A DNA stretch of 64,000 nucleotides, taken from Pseudomonas sp. URMO17WK12:I2. Its GTDB lineage: Bacteria > Pseudomonadota > Gammaproteobacteria > Pseudomonadales > Pseudomonadaceae. The notes beneath the pieces are model-generated. The model searched no databases, was not told the origin of the DNA, and saw only the letters and a program-made list of their open reading frames with translations. Shown here one piece after another: positions 1-10,376 of this stretch (position 1 is its first letter; every line of letters begins with the position of its first letter). The stretch spans positions 1 through 64,000 of the forward strand of contig NZ_QKYW01000006.1 in NCBI RefSeq assembly GCF_003253735.1. The letters run 5' to 3'. A program made the position numbers and the translations under genes.

Positions 1-1
1 C

Positions 2-265
2 TGCCCACGCCGCATCGAGATCCTGCTGCTGATCGCCGCACTGGCTTGTTATGCGCTGTACCTGGTTGGCCTTCAGGCTAAAACGACAGGCAGTTCGTAC
101 CGCTTTCAGAGCAACAGCATCAAGTATAGAACCGTACTGTCACTCTGGCGTATCGGCCTTGAATACCTCAGGCGCTCGGCCAGCGATTTATCTTGTTCGA
201 CACTCGCCAAGATGGAGCTATTGCTGCGTGACGAGGTACACCAACAAGCTCAGGTGCTGGAGTAG
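2..265 (+). mobile_element. C-terminal fragment of an IS4-family transposase
   Basis: An open frame enters from the left edge and stops at TAG, giving 87 residues. It contains RRIEILLLIAALACYALYLV followed by a basic segment with TVLSLWRIGLEYLRR. This resembles the C-terminal region after the DDE catalytic core of IS4-type transposases (family recall, not a search). The catalytic residues lie outside the window, so activity cannot be judged. The bases after the stop (roughly 266-300) should hold the right end of the element, but without the left end the terminal inverted repeat cannot be defined. Confidence 0.7.
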
Positions 266-474
266 ATTTGTGGGGATTCCTCAGCATCAAATGCCTATTT
301 TTTCTGGATCAGCCCTGTCAGGTATACATCGGAGCGTGCGTTTTGCTGAAACTGCCGCTTTTCTTTTTCACACTGCGTCCGCTGCGCGCCACGGCGCTGA
401 TGAGCGGGGCTCGCGACCAGCGCGTCGTACCGCTGCAACTTGGGCTGTTCGAACCTGCCCGCAGCGCGGTTGCC

Positions 475-504
475 TTGTTCGGCTTCTACACGCTCCTTTA
501 AAAT
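475..504 (+). promoter_or_regulatory. Candidate sigma-70 promoter for the repeat protein
   Basis: TTGTTC (475-480) and TAAAAT (499-504) are separated by 18 bp, and the downstream start codon at 533 is preceded by AGGA. Sequence-only prediction. Confidence 0.45.
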
Positions 505-532
505 GGCCGGCCCTTGCAAGGCAGGAAACACC

Positions 533-1498
533 ATGTGGTTCATGAACAAGAAAACGCTCAGTGATGACCAGGCGACTGCGCTCAATGAGCAGGCCTGGGC
601 GGCGTTTCGCGGGCAGGATCTGGACACTGCGCTGGAGTCCTTCCACACCCTTGCCAAGGCGTGTCCCGCCGACCCGCGCTGGATGAACGGCGTTGGTGCG
701 GTGAGCCTGGCACGTGAGGATCGTGCCGATGCTCGTCGCAACTTTCAGATGGCCGCCGAGTACGATTATCCCGGCAGCCACTACAACCTCGGCATCATGG
801 CCTACCAGGACGGTGATCACGACGCCGCCCGCCAACACTTCCAGAGGGCCGCCGAGCACGATTATCCGGGTAGCCATTACAACCTCGGTACCATGGCCTT
901 CCAGGAAGGCGATCATGATGCTGCCCGCCGTTATTTCCAGCAGGCCACCGAGTACGATTGTCCCCGCAGCCACTACTACCTTGGCAGCATGGCTTACCAG
1001 GACGGCGATCACGATGCCGCCGTCGAGCACCTCGACAACGCCGTGCGCCACGATCATCCAGAGGCGCTGAACCTGCTCGGCGACATCCATCTGCACGCCG
1101 AGCGCTACCCGCAGGCCGAGCAGGCCTACCGGCGCGCCGCCGAGCTGGGGAATGTCGATGGCTACAACAACCTGGGCCTGCTGTACCTGCAGCTCGAGGA
1201 CTACCAGCAGGCCAAGCAGGCGTTGTTGCAGGCGCTGGAATCCGACCACGTCTACGCCCAGCACAATCTGGCGGTGGCCTATCATCGCTTGGGGGAACTC
1301 GAGGCGGCCGAGCGCTGGTATCTGATTTCCTTCTCTCAGCACGGCAACCTGCAGTCGCTGGAAAACCTTGGGCATGTGTATGGTGACAGTGGGCGGGAAA
1401 TCGAGGGGCAGGCGCTGGTCGCGGCTTCAGACAAGCTCTATGAGGATCAGCCTCTCAACGATTACGAGCAGACGTTGATTGATCGGCTATTGGCCTGA
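533..1498 (+). CDS. TPR/Sel1-like repeat protein
   Basis: This 321-residue protein has no obvious signal peptide and is probably cytoplasmic; helical repeats of this kind usually act as protein-protein interaction scaffolds. The start at ATG 533 is chosen because AGGA lies a few bases upstream. The middle holds near-identical 32-residue units (SHYNLGxMAYQDGDHDAA core), followed by more diverged TPR-like units (ALNLLGDIHLHAERYPQAEQAY, YNNLGLLYLQLEDYQQAKQA). A 32-residue period is shorter than the standard TPR (34) or Sel1 (36). No enzymatic domain is visible. It follows the IS4 remnant and has its own promoter candidate. The molecular partner is unknown. Confidence 0.85.
   Translation: MWFMNKKTLSDDQATALNEQAWAAFRGQDLDTALESFHTLAKACPADPRWMNGVGAVSLAREDRADARRNFQMAAEYDYPGSHYNLGIMAYQDGDHDAARQHFQRAAEHDYPGSHYNLGTMAFQEGDHDAARRYFQQATEYDCPRSHYYLGSMAYQDGDHDAAVEHLDNAVRHDHPEALNLLGDIHLHAERYPQAEQAYRRAAELGNVDGYNNLGLLYLQLEDYQQAKQALLQALESDHVYAQHNLAVAYHRLGELEAAERWYLISFSQHGNLQSLENLGHVYGDSGREIEGQALVAASDKLYEDQPLNDYEQTLIDRLLA
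752..1039 (+). repeat. 96-bp tandem coding repeat, three units
   Basis: Units begin at about 752, 848 and 944, exactly 96 bp apart, and encode the 32-residue repeats. The first two are very similar at the DNA level, which suggests recent duplication or gene conversion; the third is more diverged. Confidence 0.8.
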
Positions 1499-1525
1499 AC
1501 CACGTAGGGTGGATGACGCTTTACT

Positions 1526-1676
1526 GATCGTTCCCACGCTCCGCGTGGTAACGCCTTTGGGGACGCTCCGCGTCCAGCTTTTGGCCGGTGGCAGATATCA
1601 GTTGCAGCGTTGTACCTGGTAGTGATCGACGCAGAGCGTCTAAGGCTGCGTTACCACGCGGAGCATGGGAGCGATC
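1526..1676. repeat. ~151-bp palindromic-ended repeat (MITE-like), copy 1
   Basis: The element begins GATCGTTCCCACGCTCCGCG and ends with its imperfect inverse (CGCGGAGCATGGGAGCGATC). Between the ends it carries GGACGCTCCGCGTCCAGC and GTGGCAGATATCAGTTGCAG. A second copy at 2677-2828 matches over nearly its whole length. It encodes no protein. Similar intergenic repeats are widespread in Pseudomonas (recall). Copy 1 lies between the repeat-protein gene and the convergent Bro-N gene. Confidence 0.85.
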
Positions 1677-1746
1677 AAAGCTGAGGTGAGGGGCGAGGCC
1701 AGCCAGGGTGGATGACAACCTGTTCATCCACTCTGGCACGCCCTTG

Positions 1747-2208
1747 TCACATCGGCCGATACGGCATCCACACATCGCCTTGCCAGTGCAGCAGCGACAG
1801 GCCTTGGCGGTTTTCGCGGCGCGGGCGGCGAGTGCTCGCCGGCTCGCCCTCACGTAGCGTCGGCACCACGTCGGCGCTGAGCCAGCGGCGGATGCAGCGG
1901 TTTTCCGGGTGGTAGTAGTGAACCAGCGCGGCATACACGCCGGACTCGCTGATCAGCCGGGTCGTCTCCGGTTGGCCGTGGGTGTTGAGCAGCACGGCAT
2001 CGAGCAATTGGTCGGCATCCAGCGTGCGCGTAACGCGTTCTTCCAGGTGCGGTTGGCCGATCAGCCGGCCCAGGTCGCGGGCGCTGAACCAGCAGTGCGG
2101 TTCGAGCAGCATGGCGCGCAGTTGGCGGCGGTGGCGGGTGAAGGTTTGGGGGATCAGGGTTTCGCCGGGGAGGGCGGGTATGGTGGGGAATGCGGATTGA
2201 GTTGGCAT
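1747..2208 (-). CDS. Bro-N domain protein (phage antirepressor-like)
   Basis: The 153-residue product resembles the Bro-N domain found in phage antirepressors and related DNA-binding proteins: CWFSARDLGRLIGQ, then TRLISESGVYAALVHYYHPEN and RRWLSADVVPTLRE. The C-terminal domain normally attached to phage antirepressors is missing, so the protein is essentially Bro-N alone. ATG 2208 is preferred because GAGG lies 8 bases upstream; two in-frame ATGs at 2214 and 2232 are less well placed. No phage genes adjoin it; it sits among repeats near an IS remnant. It is probably an orphan from a past mobile element, or a free-standing regulator. Confidence 0.75.
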   Translation of the reverse strand: MPTQSAFPTIPALPGETLIPQTFTRHRRQLRAMLLEPHCWFSARDLGRLIGQPHLEERVTRTLDADQLLDAVLLNTHGQPETTRLISESGVYAALVHYYHPENRCIRRWLSADVVPTLREGEPASTRRPRRENRQGLSLLHWQGDVWMPYRPM

Positions 2209-3117
2209 ATCCATTACCTCAATGGAATACACCGCTGCTTTCGGGAGCAGTATTGCCGCTGCGTGAAGCGTTTCTTAGGCGCCGTGGCTCAGGGTAGGGA
2301 TGTAATAGTGGATGGTCAATGGCGGCTAGCGGTAGGGTGGATGACGCTCTTCTCATCCACCATTGCGGTAATAGTCCGGGTCACTTCCTTTCGGCGTGAA
2401 CTCGCTGCTTTCGTGTTGTTGCCTATACCGGTTCCGCTCTTACAGCGGCTCACTTTTGGCAAACGCCCCAAAAGTAAGCAAAAGGTCTTGCCCCTGGCAT
2501 CCGGCCCGACTTCGTCGGGTTCCCTCGCTCCACCGTCGTTCCAGGGGCCCGCCGCGAAGGGCCATCCCTGGCCCATCGCGGCTCTCGCGGCATCCATGCC
2601 GCTCAACCCCCTACACAACGATTCCACTCGGCCTCCTGACGGGGCGTTTGGCGTCGCCTGGGAGATCGTTGCTACTGATCGTTCCCACGCTCCGCGTGGT
2701 AACGCCTCTGGGGGACGCTCCGCGTCCAGCTTTTGGCCGGTGGCAGATATCAGTTGCAGCGTCGTACTTGGTAGTGATCCACGCAGAGCGTTGAGGGCTG
2801 CGTTACCACGCGGAGCGTGGGAACGATCAAAATCCCGTCAGGAGGCCGAGTGGAGGTGCTGTGGAGAGGGGCGTTTGGCATGGATGCCAAACGAGGAACG
2901 ATGGGCCAGGGATGGCCCACCGTGACGACCCTCGGAACAGTGCCGGAACGAGGGGAGTTGAGCGCAGCGAAACCCGGATGCCGGGCGCGCTTTCTCTTTG
3001 GTTACTTTCTCTTTCGCGCGAGTAAAAAGAAAGTGACTCGCCGTAAGGGCGAAATCAGTAGAAGAGGGACGACGTAGAAAATGAATCTGTTCTCTTTTTC
3101 CGCGCGCTTTCCCGCGA
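2209..3117. other. 909-bp non-coding repeat cluster
   Basis: No convincing gene lies here. It contains a large imperfect inverted repeat (left arm about 2440-2650, right arm about 2829-3060) with the second 152-bp repeat near its centre. The arms share, in inverse orientation, CCCGTCAGGAGGCCGAGTGG, GGCATGGATGCC and GATGGGCCAGGGATGGCCC, with diverged sequence between. The outer part of each arm carries a short hairpin (around 2455-2485, and 2993-3048 with TTTCTCTTTGGTTACTTTCT). Short open frames through it follow the repeats and are not gene-like. Confidence 0.75.
2677..2828. repeat. 152-bp palindromic-ended repeat, copy 2
   Basis: It begins GATCGTTCCCACGCTCCGCG and ends with the near-perfect inverse CGCGGAGCGTGGGAACGATC. 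It differs from copy 1 by scattered substitutions and a small indel. It is inserted close to the centre of the larger inverted repeat, whose arms start directly outside it. Confidence 0.85.
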
Positions 3118-4014
3118 TCAAGCACGCATTACTTTATTCCAGTCGATGTCATGGCCTGCCGCTTCTAGTTCGCGAGCGAGCGACTGTTTCCAGCCGCCGA
3201 TACTATCCATCGTCTCCCAGACAACACCTGCGAAATCGCTGGGGATCTCAAGACTGCCTCGTTTGAGAGCGCAAACCTTATCCCTACCTAATCTGCCGAT
3301 AAAATAACCTAGTTCCAGCAGCACGTTCTGCCTTGCTCGTGGCTCTGGAGTACCGCCTTTTGCACAGCCTTCGTCATCAGGAGTGAGTAAGACGATAGCA
3401 AAGCCTACCTCGCCGTGAGCAACCACTTTCTCGATAATCGTGCGGCCTTGATTAGCTTGTTCATGCAGGATTATGGCTTCCAGACCAATACGCTCCAAAA
3501 AACGCGCTACTGACTCACGTGCTCCATCGTCGTGACCATGCACGATAAAAACTTTGCGCGAAAATGCTGGCTTCAATGCAGTGGCTGGGACACCCTTGGA
3601 CTGGATGTAGCTTTTGTAGTCTCGTATAAATGGAATTATTAGCTGGCCAGTAAGAGAATGGATGCCTGCAATAACTTTCTTCCCTGAATAGAAAAAGTGA
3701 TGGCTGAAGTTGATTGCGTAATGAGGGTCATTAGCTAGCTTTTCGATCAGTAGTAATGTGATCCCTAGTACCTTCTTAGAGTCTTCCGGCCAATCAAGCC
3801 GGGCGCTTCCCATCATGCTCCCACCAGTTTTCTCGCTAGCTTCAATGAAAGCATCTAAATCGAGACCACTTGTTAGGTCGGCATTGTAGCGCTCAAGCTC
3901 GGGATGCTTTAGCAATTGGGCGAGCTTTTTCAGGGGGCGTTCATATGTTTGTAACTGAGATGCCTGCAGATCAAGAACTGCATTATTAATGTCGGCAAAT
4001 ATATCCTGAGCCAA
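3118..4014 (-). CDS. TIR-like nucleotide-binding domain protein (CAP12/Pycsar TIR type)
   Basis: The 298-residue product has a mostly helical N-terminal half (about 1-150) with no recognised domain and a C-terminal TIR-like domain. Visible motifs are KVFIVHGHDD (154-163), GRTIIEK (190-196, with Glu195 a candidate catalytic residue), LLTPDDEG and RQNVLLELGYFIGRLGR (228-244). Domains of this type (PF10137 as recalled) occur in CBASS and Pycsar anti-phage effectors, where they degrade NAD, but also in many uncharacterised proteins. The start is a TTG abutting the TGA of the upstream gene, with AAAGGAG about 8 bases before it inside that gene, so translation is probably coupled. Base composition is clearly AT-richer than in neighbouring genes, suggesting transfer. 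No cyclase or nucleotide-sensor gene is adjacent. Confidence 0.8.
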   Translation of the reverse strand: MAQDIFADINNAVLDLQASQLQTYERPLKKLAQLLKHPELERYNADLTSGLDLDAFIEASEKTGGSMMGSARLDWPEDSKKVLGITLLLIEKLANDPHYAINFSHHFFYSGKKVIAGIHSLTGQLIIPFIRDYKSYIQSKGVPATALKPAFSRKVFIVHGHDDGARESVARFLERIGLEAIILHEQANQGRTIIEKVVAHGEVGFAIVLLTPDDEGCAKGGTPEPRARQNVLLELGYFIGRLGRDKVCALKRGSLEIPSDFAGVVWETMDSIGGWKQSLARELEAAGHDIDWNKVMRA

Positions 4015-4302
4015 TCATTCATCTCCTTTGTCTGAGAGCCTGGCCTCAGAGGCTTTCTGAAGAATACTCTCCCTATATGAGTCCTTCATTTGCTCAATCA
4101 TTGGCCCGATGACAGGATTTGATACGTACTGACCAGCACGGTCATCAATCATCCGGAAAACCGATTGAATTGCTGTTTCGATACTTGCAGGGTCATGAGG
4201 GTCAAAACTAACAGTTCCCAACTCGCCATCCAATTCACTCAAAGCATTTTGGGCTTCATTAAGATCCCTTTGCAGCTTATCTAATCCAGTGATTTTAAGC
4301 AT
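4015..4302 (-). CDS. 95-aa protein coupled to the TIR-like gene
   Basis: The product starts MLKITGLDKLQRDLNEAQNA and continues with SFDPHDPASIETAIQSVFRM. It is helical, charged and probably cytoplasmic. The N-terminus vaguely resembles HK97 gp10-type phage proteins (KITGLDxL), but that link is weak. ATG 4302 has GAGGGA upstream. Its stop directly abuts the TTG start of the TIR-like gene, and its 3' end carries that gene's ribosome site. It begins only 46 bp after the nrdB stop, with no hairpin between, so read-through from nrdAB is possible. It shares the AT-rich composition of its partner. A regulatory or antitoxin-like partner role is inference only. Confidence 0.7.
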   Translation of the reverse strand: MLKITGLDKLQRDLNEAQNALSELDGELGTVSFDPHDPASIETAIQSVFRMIDDRAGQYVSNPVIGPMIEQMKDSYRESILQKASEARLSDKGDE

Positions 4303-4348
4303 GAAACGTCCCTCTCTATGGAAGACGAGTTGAGTTCTATTGTTTACA

Positions 4349-5602
4349 TCAATCCCAGCTCAACGCCCCACCAGTCTGATACTCGATAACACGGGTCTCG
4401 AAGAAGTTCTTCTCCTTCTTCAGGTCCATGATCTCGCTCATCCATGGGAACGGGTTGCTGGCGCCCGGGTATTCTTCTTTCAGGCCGATCTGGGTCAGGC
4501 GGCGGTTGGCGATGAATTTGAGGTAGTCCTCCATCATCGCGGCGTTCATGCCGAGTACGCCGCGGGGCATGGTGTCGCGGGCGTATTCGATTTCCAGCTG
4601 AGCGCCTTGCAGAATCATCTGGGTCGCTTCGTCTTTCATCTGCGCGTCCCACAGGCTCGGGTTCTCGATCTTGATCTGGTTGATCACGTCGATACCGAAG
4701 TTCAGGTGCATGGACTCGTCGCGCAGGATGTACTGGAACTGTTCGGCGGTGCCGGTCATCTTGTTGCGGCGGCCCATGGAGAGGATCTGGGTGAAGCCGC
4801 AGTAGAAGAAGATGCCTTCGAGTACGCAGTAGTAGGCGATCAGGTTCTTGAGGAACTGGCGATCGGTTTCCGGGGTGCCGGTTTCGAACTTCGGATCGGA
4901 GATCGAGCGGGTGTACTTGAGGCCCCAGGAGGCTTTCTTCGCGACGCTCGGGATCTCGTGGTACATGTTGAAGATTTCGCCTTCATCCATGCCCAGCGAT
5001 TCGATGCAGTACTGGTAGGCGTGGGTGTGGATCGCTTCCTCGAAGGCCTGGCGCAGGATGTACTGGCGGCACTCGGGGTTGGTGATCAGGCGGTACACGG
5101 CCAGGACCAGGTTGTTGGCAACCAGGCTGTCGGCGGTAGAGAAGAATCCCAGGTTGCGCATGACGATGCGGCGCTCGTCTTCGCTGAGACCGTCCGTGGA
5201 TTTCCACAGCGCGATGTCGGCGTTCATGTTCACTTCCTGGGGCATCCAGTGGTTGGCGCAACCATCCAGATACTTCTGCCAGGCCCAGTCGTACTTGAAG
5301 GGTACGAGCTGGTTGAGGTCGGCGCGGGCGTTGATCATCTGCTTGTCGCCGACTTCCACGCGTGCGGAGGTGCCTTCGAGCTCGTCCAGGCCTTCCTGGA
5401 TGTCGAGGTCGTTCAGGGCTTTCTTGGCACGGGCGATGGCGTCGGAGTCATTGGCGTCGATGGCACGGGCTTCGAGGGCGGCGTTGCCACCGACCTGGTT
5501 GAGCTTGTCCAGGCTCATGTCGGCAGCGGCTTGTGCGGCAGACTGTTTCGGAGCGGCAGCTTCAGCGCCGTCTTCCTTGTCGAATTCATCCCAGCTCAGC
5601 AT
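4349..5602 (-). CDS. nrdB: Class Ia ribonucleotide reductase beta subunit NrdB
   Basis: NrdB houses the diiron-tyrosyl radical cofactor that NrdA uses to reduce ribonucleoside diphosphates in the cytoplasm. The product has 417 residues, somewhat longer than E. coli NrdB because of an Ala-rich N-terminal extension. Metal-ligand segments are visible: [12 protein letters not shown] (Glu/His, with the radical Tyr region), [12 protein letters not shown] (Glu) and [13 protein letters not shown] (Glu/His). The C-terminal tail, which docks on NrdA, is intact. It lies 170 bp downstream of nrdA on the same strand, consistent with an nrdAB operon. Confidence 0.97.
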   Translation of the reverse strand: MLSWDEFDKEDGAEAAAPKQSAAQAAADMSLDKLNQVGGNAALEARAIDANDSDAIARAKKALNDLDIQEGLDELEGTSARVEVGDKQMINARADLNQLVPFKYDWAWQKYLDGCANHWMPQEVNMNADIALWKSTDGLSEDERRIVMRNLGFFSTADSLVANNLVLAVYRLITNPECRQYILRQAFEEAIHTHAYQYCIESLGMDEGEIFNMYHEIPSVAKKASWGLKYTRSISDPKFETGTPETDRQFLKNLIAYYCVLEGIFFYCGFTQILSMGRRNKMTGTAEQFQYILRDESMHLNFGIDVINQIKIENPSLWDAQMKDEATQMILQGAQLEIEYARDTMPRGVLGMNAAMMEDYLKFIANRRLTQIGLKEEYPGASNPFPWMSEIMDLKKEKNFFETRVIEYQTGGALSWD

Positions 5603-5772
5603 GGGTTGGCTCCTGCTAGAGGGCCGGCGTGAGAGCCGGCCTGTGTGGATAGTGGCTAATCGTCGGTGGCTCGCGGTGCACGCAGAGCGCTACGGCTGAT
5701 TATTGCCAGGGCTGTGCCTGGCTTCGCGTTATCGGTGCCGGGTTGCAGCTACTGCAACCCGGCGCAAGCCCC

Positions 5773-8688
<2,916 letters not shown>

Positions 8689-9087
8689 GAAGGTCTCCAT
8701 GATCAATGAAATTTTCGGGGCGAAGCGTTGTGCTGCTGATCGACGCGGTACCTGGTGTTCATCCAATCGACAAAGCCTGCGCCTGCACGAGGCTGGCAGC
8801 AGGGTGTTGCAAATAGGCGGTGGGACCTGTCGAGGCTTGTCTCGGCTGCGGTCGGTACTGTTTCGATGCCGGAACGCTTCATCCCTGGCGTTTACTGGTG
8901 CTTCCTGCTGCGTGTGGCCACTAGATGTAGTGGTGGCCGTTATGGGCGCAGCGTCTGGTGTTGCGTAAGGCACGAACGATAGGCTCGTTCGCGACCGTGG
9001 TATCTCGGTTTGCCGCGGCCCTGGCAAAAAGGGCTCTGGGGCATGGACTTTTTCAGCACATCTGTGCTTGGCCCGTTTTGGCCAGAA

Positions 9088-9134
9088 ACCCAACATATAG
9101 GTGTCTGGCGAACTGGGGATACAAGATAGTGCGG
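9088..9134. promoter_or_regulatory. Candidate tandem NrdR boxes
   Basis: Against the NrdR consensus acaCwAtATaTwGtgt, 9088-9103 has the core CAACATATAG (9 of 10 core positions) and 9119-9134 has ACAAGATAGTG with about 11 of 16 matches. The two start points are exactly 31 bp apart, the roughly three-helical-turn spacing typical of NrdR box pairs. NrdR represses ribonucleotide reductase operons. Confidence 0.6.
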
Positions 9135-9162
9135 TGTGGGCGCCAAGGCAAGCCCTTCGGCC

Positions 9163-9183
9163 TGTGGATAAATCTGTGGGTTA
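9163..9183 (-). promoter_or_regulatory. DnaA box pair upstream of nrdA
   Basis: 9163-9171 is TGTGGATAA, the exact inverse of the consensus TTATCCACA. A second, weaker match, TGTGGGTTA, lies at 9175-9183. DnaA boxes regulate nrdAB in E. coli, so the location is meaningful, though one perfect 9-mer could be chance. Confidence 0.5.
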
Positions 9184-9300
9184 TACCGGGGTAAGTGGCG
9201 CAAATGCCCATGGTTACTGGCGCTGCTGCCGAGTCGGTCGTTAATGCCGCAGGCAGTTTTTTTTCGGGCGGCGGCACGCACATTTCACCGCTTCACAGAA

Positions 9301-9316
9301 ACACAAGATATGGGGT
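9301..9316. promoter_or_regulatory. Candidate single NrdR box
   Basis: ACACAAGATATGGGGT matches the NrdR consensus at about 13 of 16 positions, better than either box of the downstream pair. No partner is visible at 31-bp spacing. It lies about 80 bp before the end of the adjacent phosphatase gene. Confidence 0.4.
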
Positions 9317-9396
9317 TATTTACGGAACTTAAGAGTCAACGTGCCATTACAGGGTAAGCGGCGGATTTTGGCCGCTTGGCCGTGACCGTTGGTCGT

Positions 9397-10230
9397 TCAA
9401 GGCAGGATCAGTGCGCGCTGCTTCAAGGCGCGTTTTTCGCCATCCGGCAATTCGTCCAGATCACCATAGGGCGCTGTGTACCAGCCACCATAGGTGGGGT
9501 TGGGCAGCAGGAACCAGCGCTGGCCGAACCACGCCTTGTAAGGCGCTGCCATCTGACGTTGAGCGCTCAGGCGATTGGGCGCGGCGATGAAGTCGCCATA
9601 GCTGTCGCCCACCATCAGCAGCACCCGCGCGCGCTCGCCGACCCAGTGGCGGCGGCAGGTCTTGTCCGAGCCCGCTTGCTGGCAATCGCCAATGGCCGTG
9701 CCAGCGGTGAGGATCTGCCTGGCGTCAGCGATGGGAAAGCCGGCCCGCTGCAGGTTGCGCAGGGTATCGGCTTCCTGCCCCGGTTCGCGGTTGGTCAGGT
9801 AGTAGGGGGTGATACCCAGCTGTGCAGCCGCCTGCATGAATGCCACCGAGCCGGGCAGGGCGCGGGCCTTGGCCTTCTCGACCCAGCGATACCATTCGGC
9901 GTAGTCGTAGGCGCCGCCGTCGACCACCGCCTTGGCGTTCACCGGGGTGTTGTCGAGCAGGGTTTCGTCGATGTCGACGATCAGCGCTGGCGGTAGGCCA
10001 CTGAGGTCGCGCGGCGCCTGGGCGAGGGCATCCCACTGCGGGTCGGCCAATGCGGGCTGCAGCTGGCGGGTCGCGGCGGCGTAGATCTGCTGGTAGAGCA
10101 CCTCGTGCTCGATGGCGGTCTGCGTCCACAACACGGCATCGAGCTGATCGTGGCCCTTGGGCGTGTGCTGGCAGCCGGTGAGCAGGCTTCCCAGCACGCA
10201 GACGGTCAATATCGATGCGGTGCCACGCAT
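9397..10230 (-). CDS. HAD-family acid phosphatase lipoprotein (class C / e(P4)-like)
   Basis: The 277-residue precursor begins MRGTASILTVCVLGSLLTGC, a lipoprotein signal with lipobox LLTG|C, so the mature protein should be membrane-anchored facing the periplasm. The HAD nucleophile motif is DIDETLLDN; YLTNREPG supplies the motif II Thr and VGDSYGDF fits motif IV. This arrangement is typical of e(P4)/class C acid phosphatases, which dephosphorylate nucleotides and other phosphomonoesters outside the cytoplasm. ATG 10230 is chosen for its GGAG 8 bases upstream and the signal peptide that follows; the frame opens further upstream without a ribosome site. Confidence 0.88.
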   Translation of the reverse strand: MRGTASILTVCVLGSLLTGCQHTPKGHDQLDAVLWTQTAIEHEVLYQQIYAAATRQLQPALADPQWDALAQAPRDLSGLPPALIVDIDETLLDNTPVNAKAVVDGGAYDYAEWYRWVEKAKARALPGSVAFMQAAAQLGITPYYLTNREPGQEADTLRNLQRAGFPIADARQILTAGTAIGDCQQAGSDKTCRRHWVGERARVLLMVGDSYGDFIAAPNRLSAQRQMAAPYKAWFGQRWFLLPNPTYGGWYTAPYGDLDELPDGEKRALKQRALILP

Positions 10231-10308
10231 TTGGAGTGCTCCTTGGGCTTTGCGGGGATGGTTCATATGAAGCGGCTGTGACAAGGCGAAGCGGACATCG
10301 ATGCCATA

Positions 10309-10364
10309 CCTGTGGGAGCGGGCCATGCCCGTGATTTTTCGCGGGCATGGCCCGCTCCCACAGG
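10309..10364. repeat. REP hairpin (inverted REP pair)
   Basis: GTGGGAGCGGGCCATGCCC and its inverse are separated by about 10 bases, forming a long perfect stem. It lies between the TonB receptor stop and the phosphatase start. Related hairpins occur at 19606, 30480 and 50272. Confidence 0.9.
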
Positions 10365-10376
10365 TTGTTCTGCCGG

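Larger units (their letters stand above)
8689..9396. other. 708-bp upstream region of nrdA
   Basis: No gene is supported. Open frames here extend from nrdA or are out of frame. The stretch holds candidate NrdR boxes (9088-9134 and 9301-9316), DnaA boxes (9163-9183) and a small palindrome (CCACTAGATGTAGTGG, about 8919-8934). A long nrdA leader or a distal promoter is implied. Confidence 0.6.

Noticed and set aside
2391..2627. Short open frames across the repeat cluster as genes
   Set aside because: They follow the repeat arms on both strands, lack ribosome sites and have no coherent protein features.
8689..9096. In-frame upstream extension of nrdA
   Set aside because: No ribosome site and no family similarity before MHTDTTRENPQ; it also contains the region expected to hold the leader or promoter.
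9163..9171. Perfect DnaA box as part of a replication origin
   Set aside because: A single perfect box with one weak neighbour, no AT-rich unwinding region and no dnaA nearby; a role at nrdA fits better.
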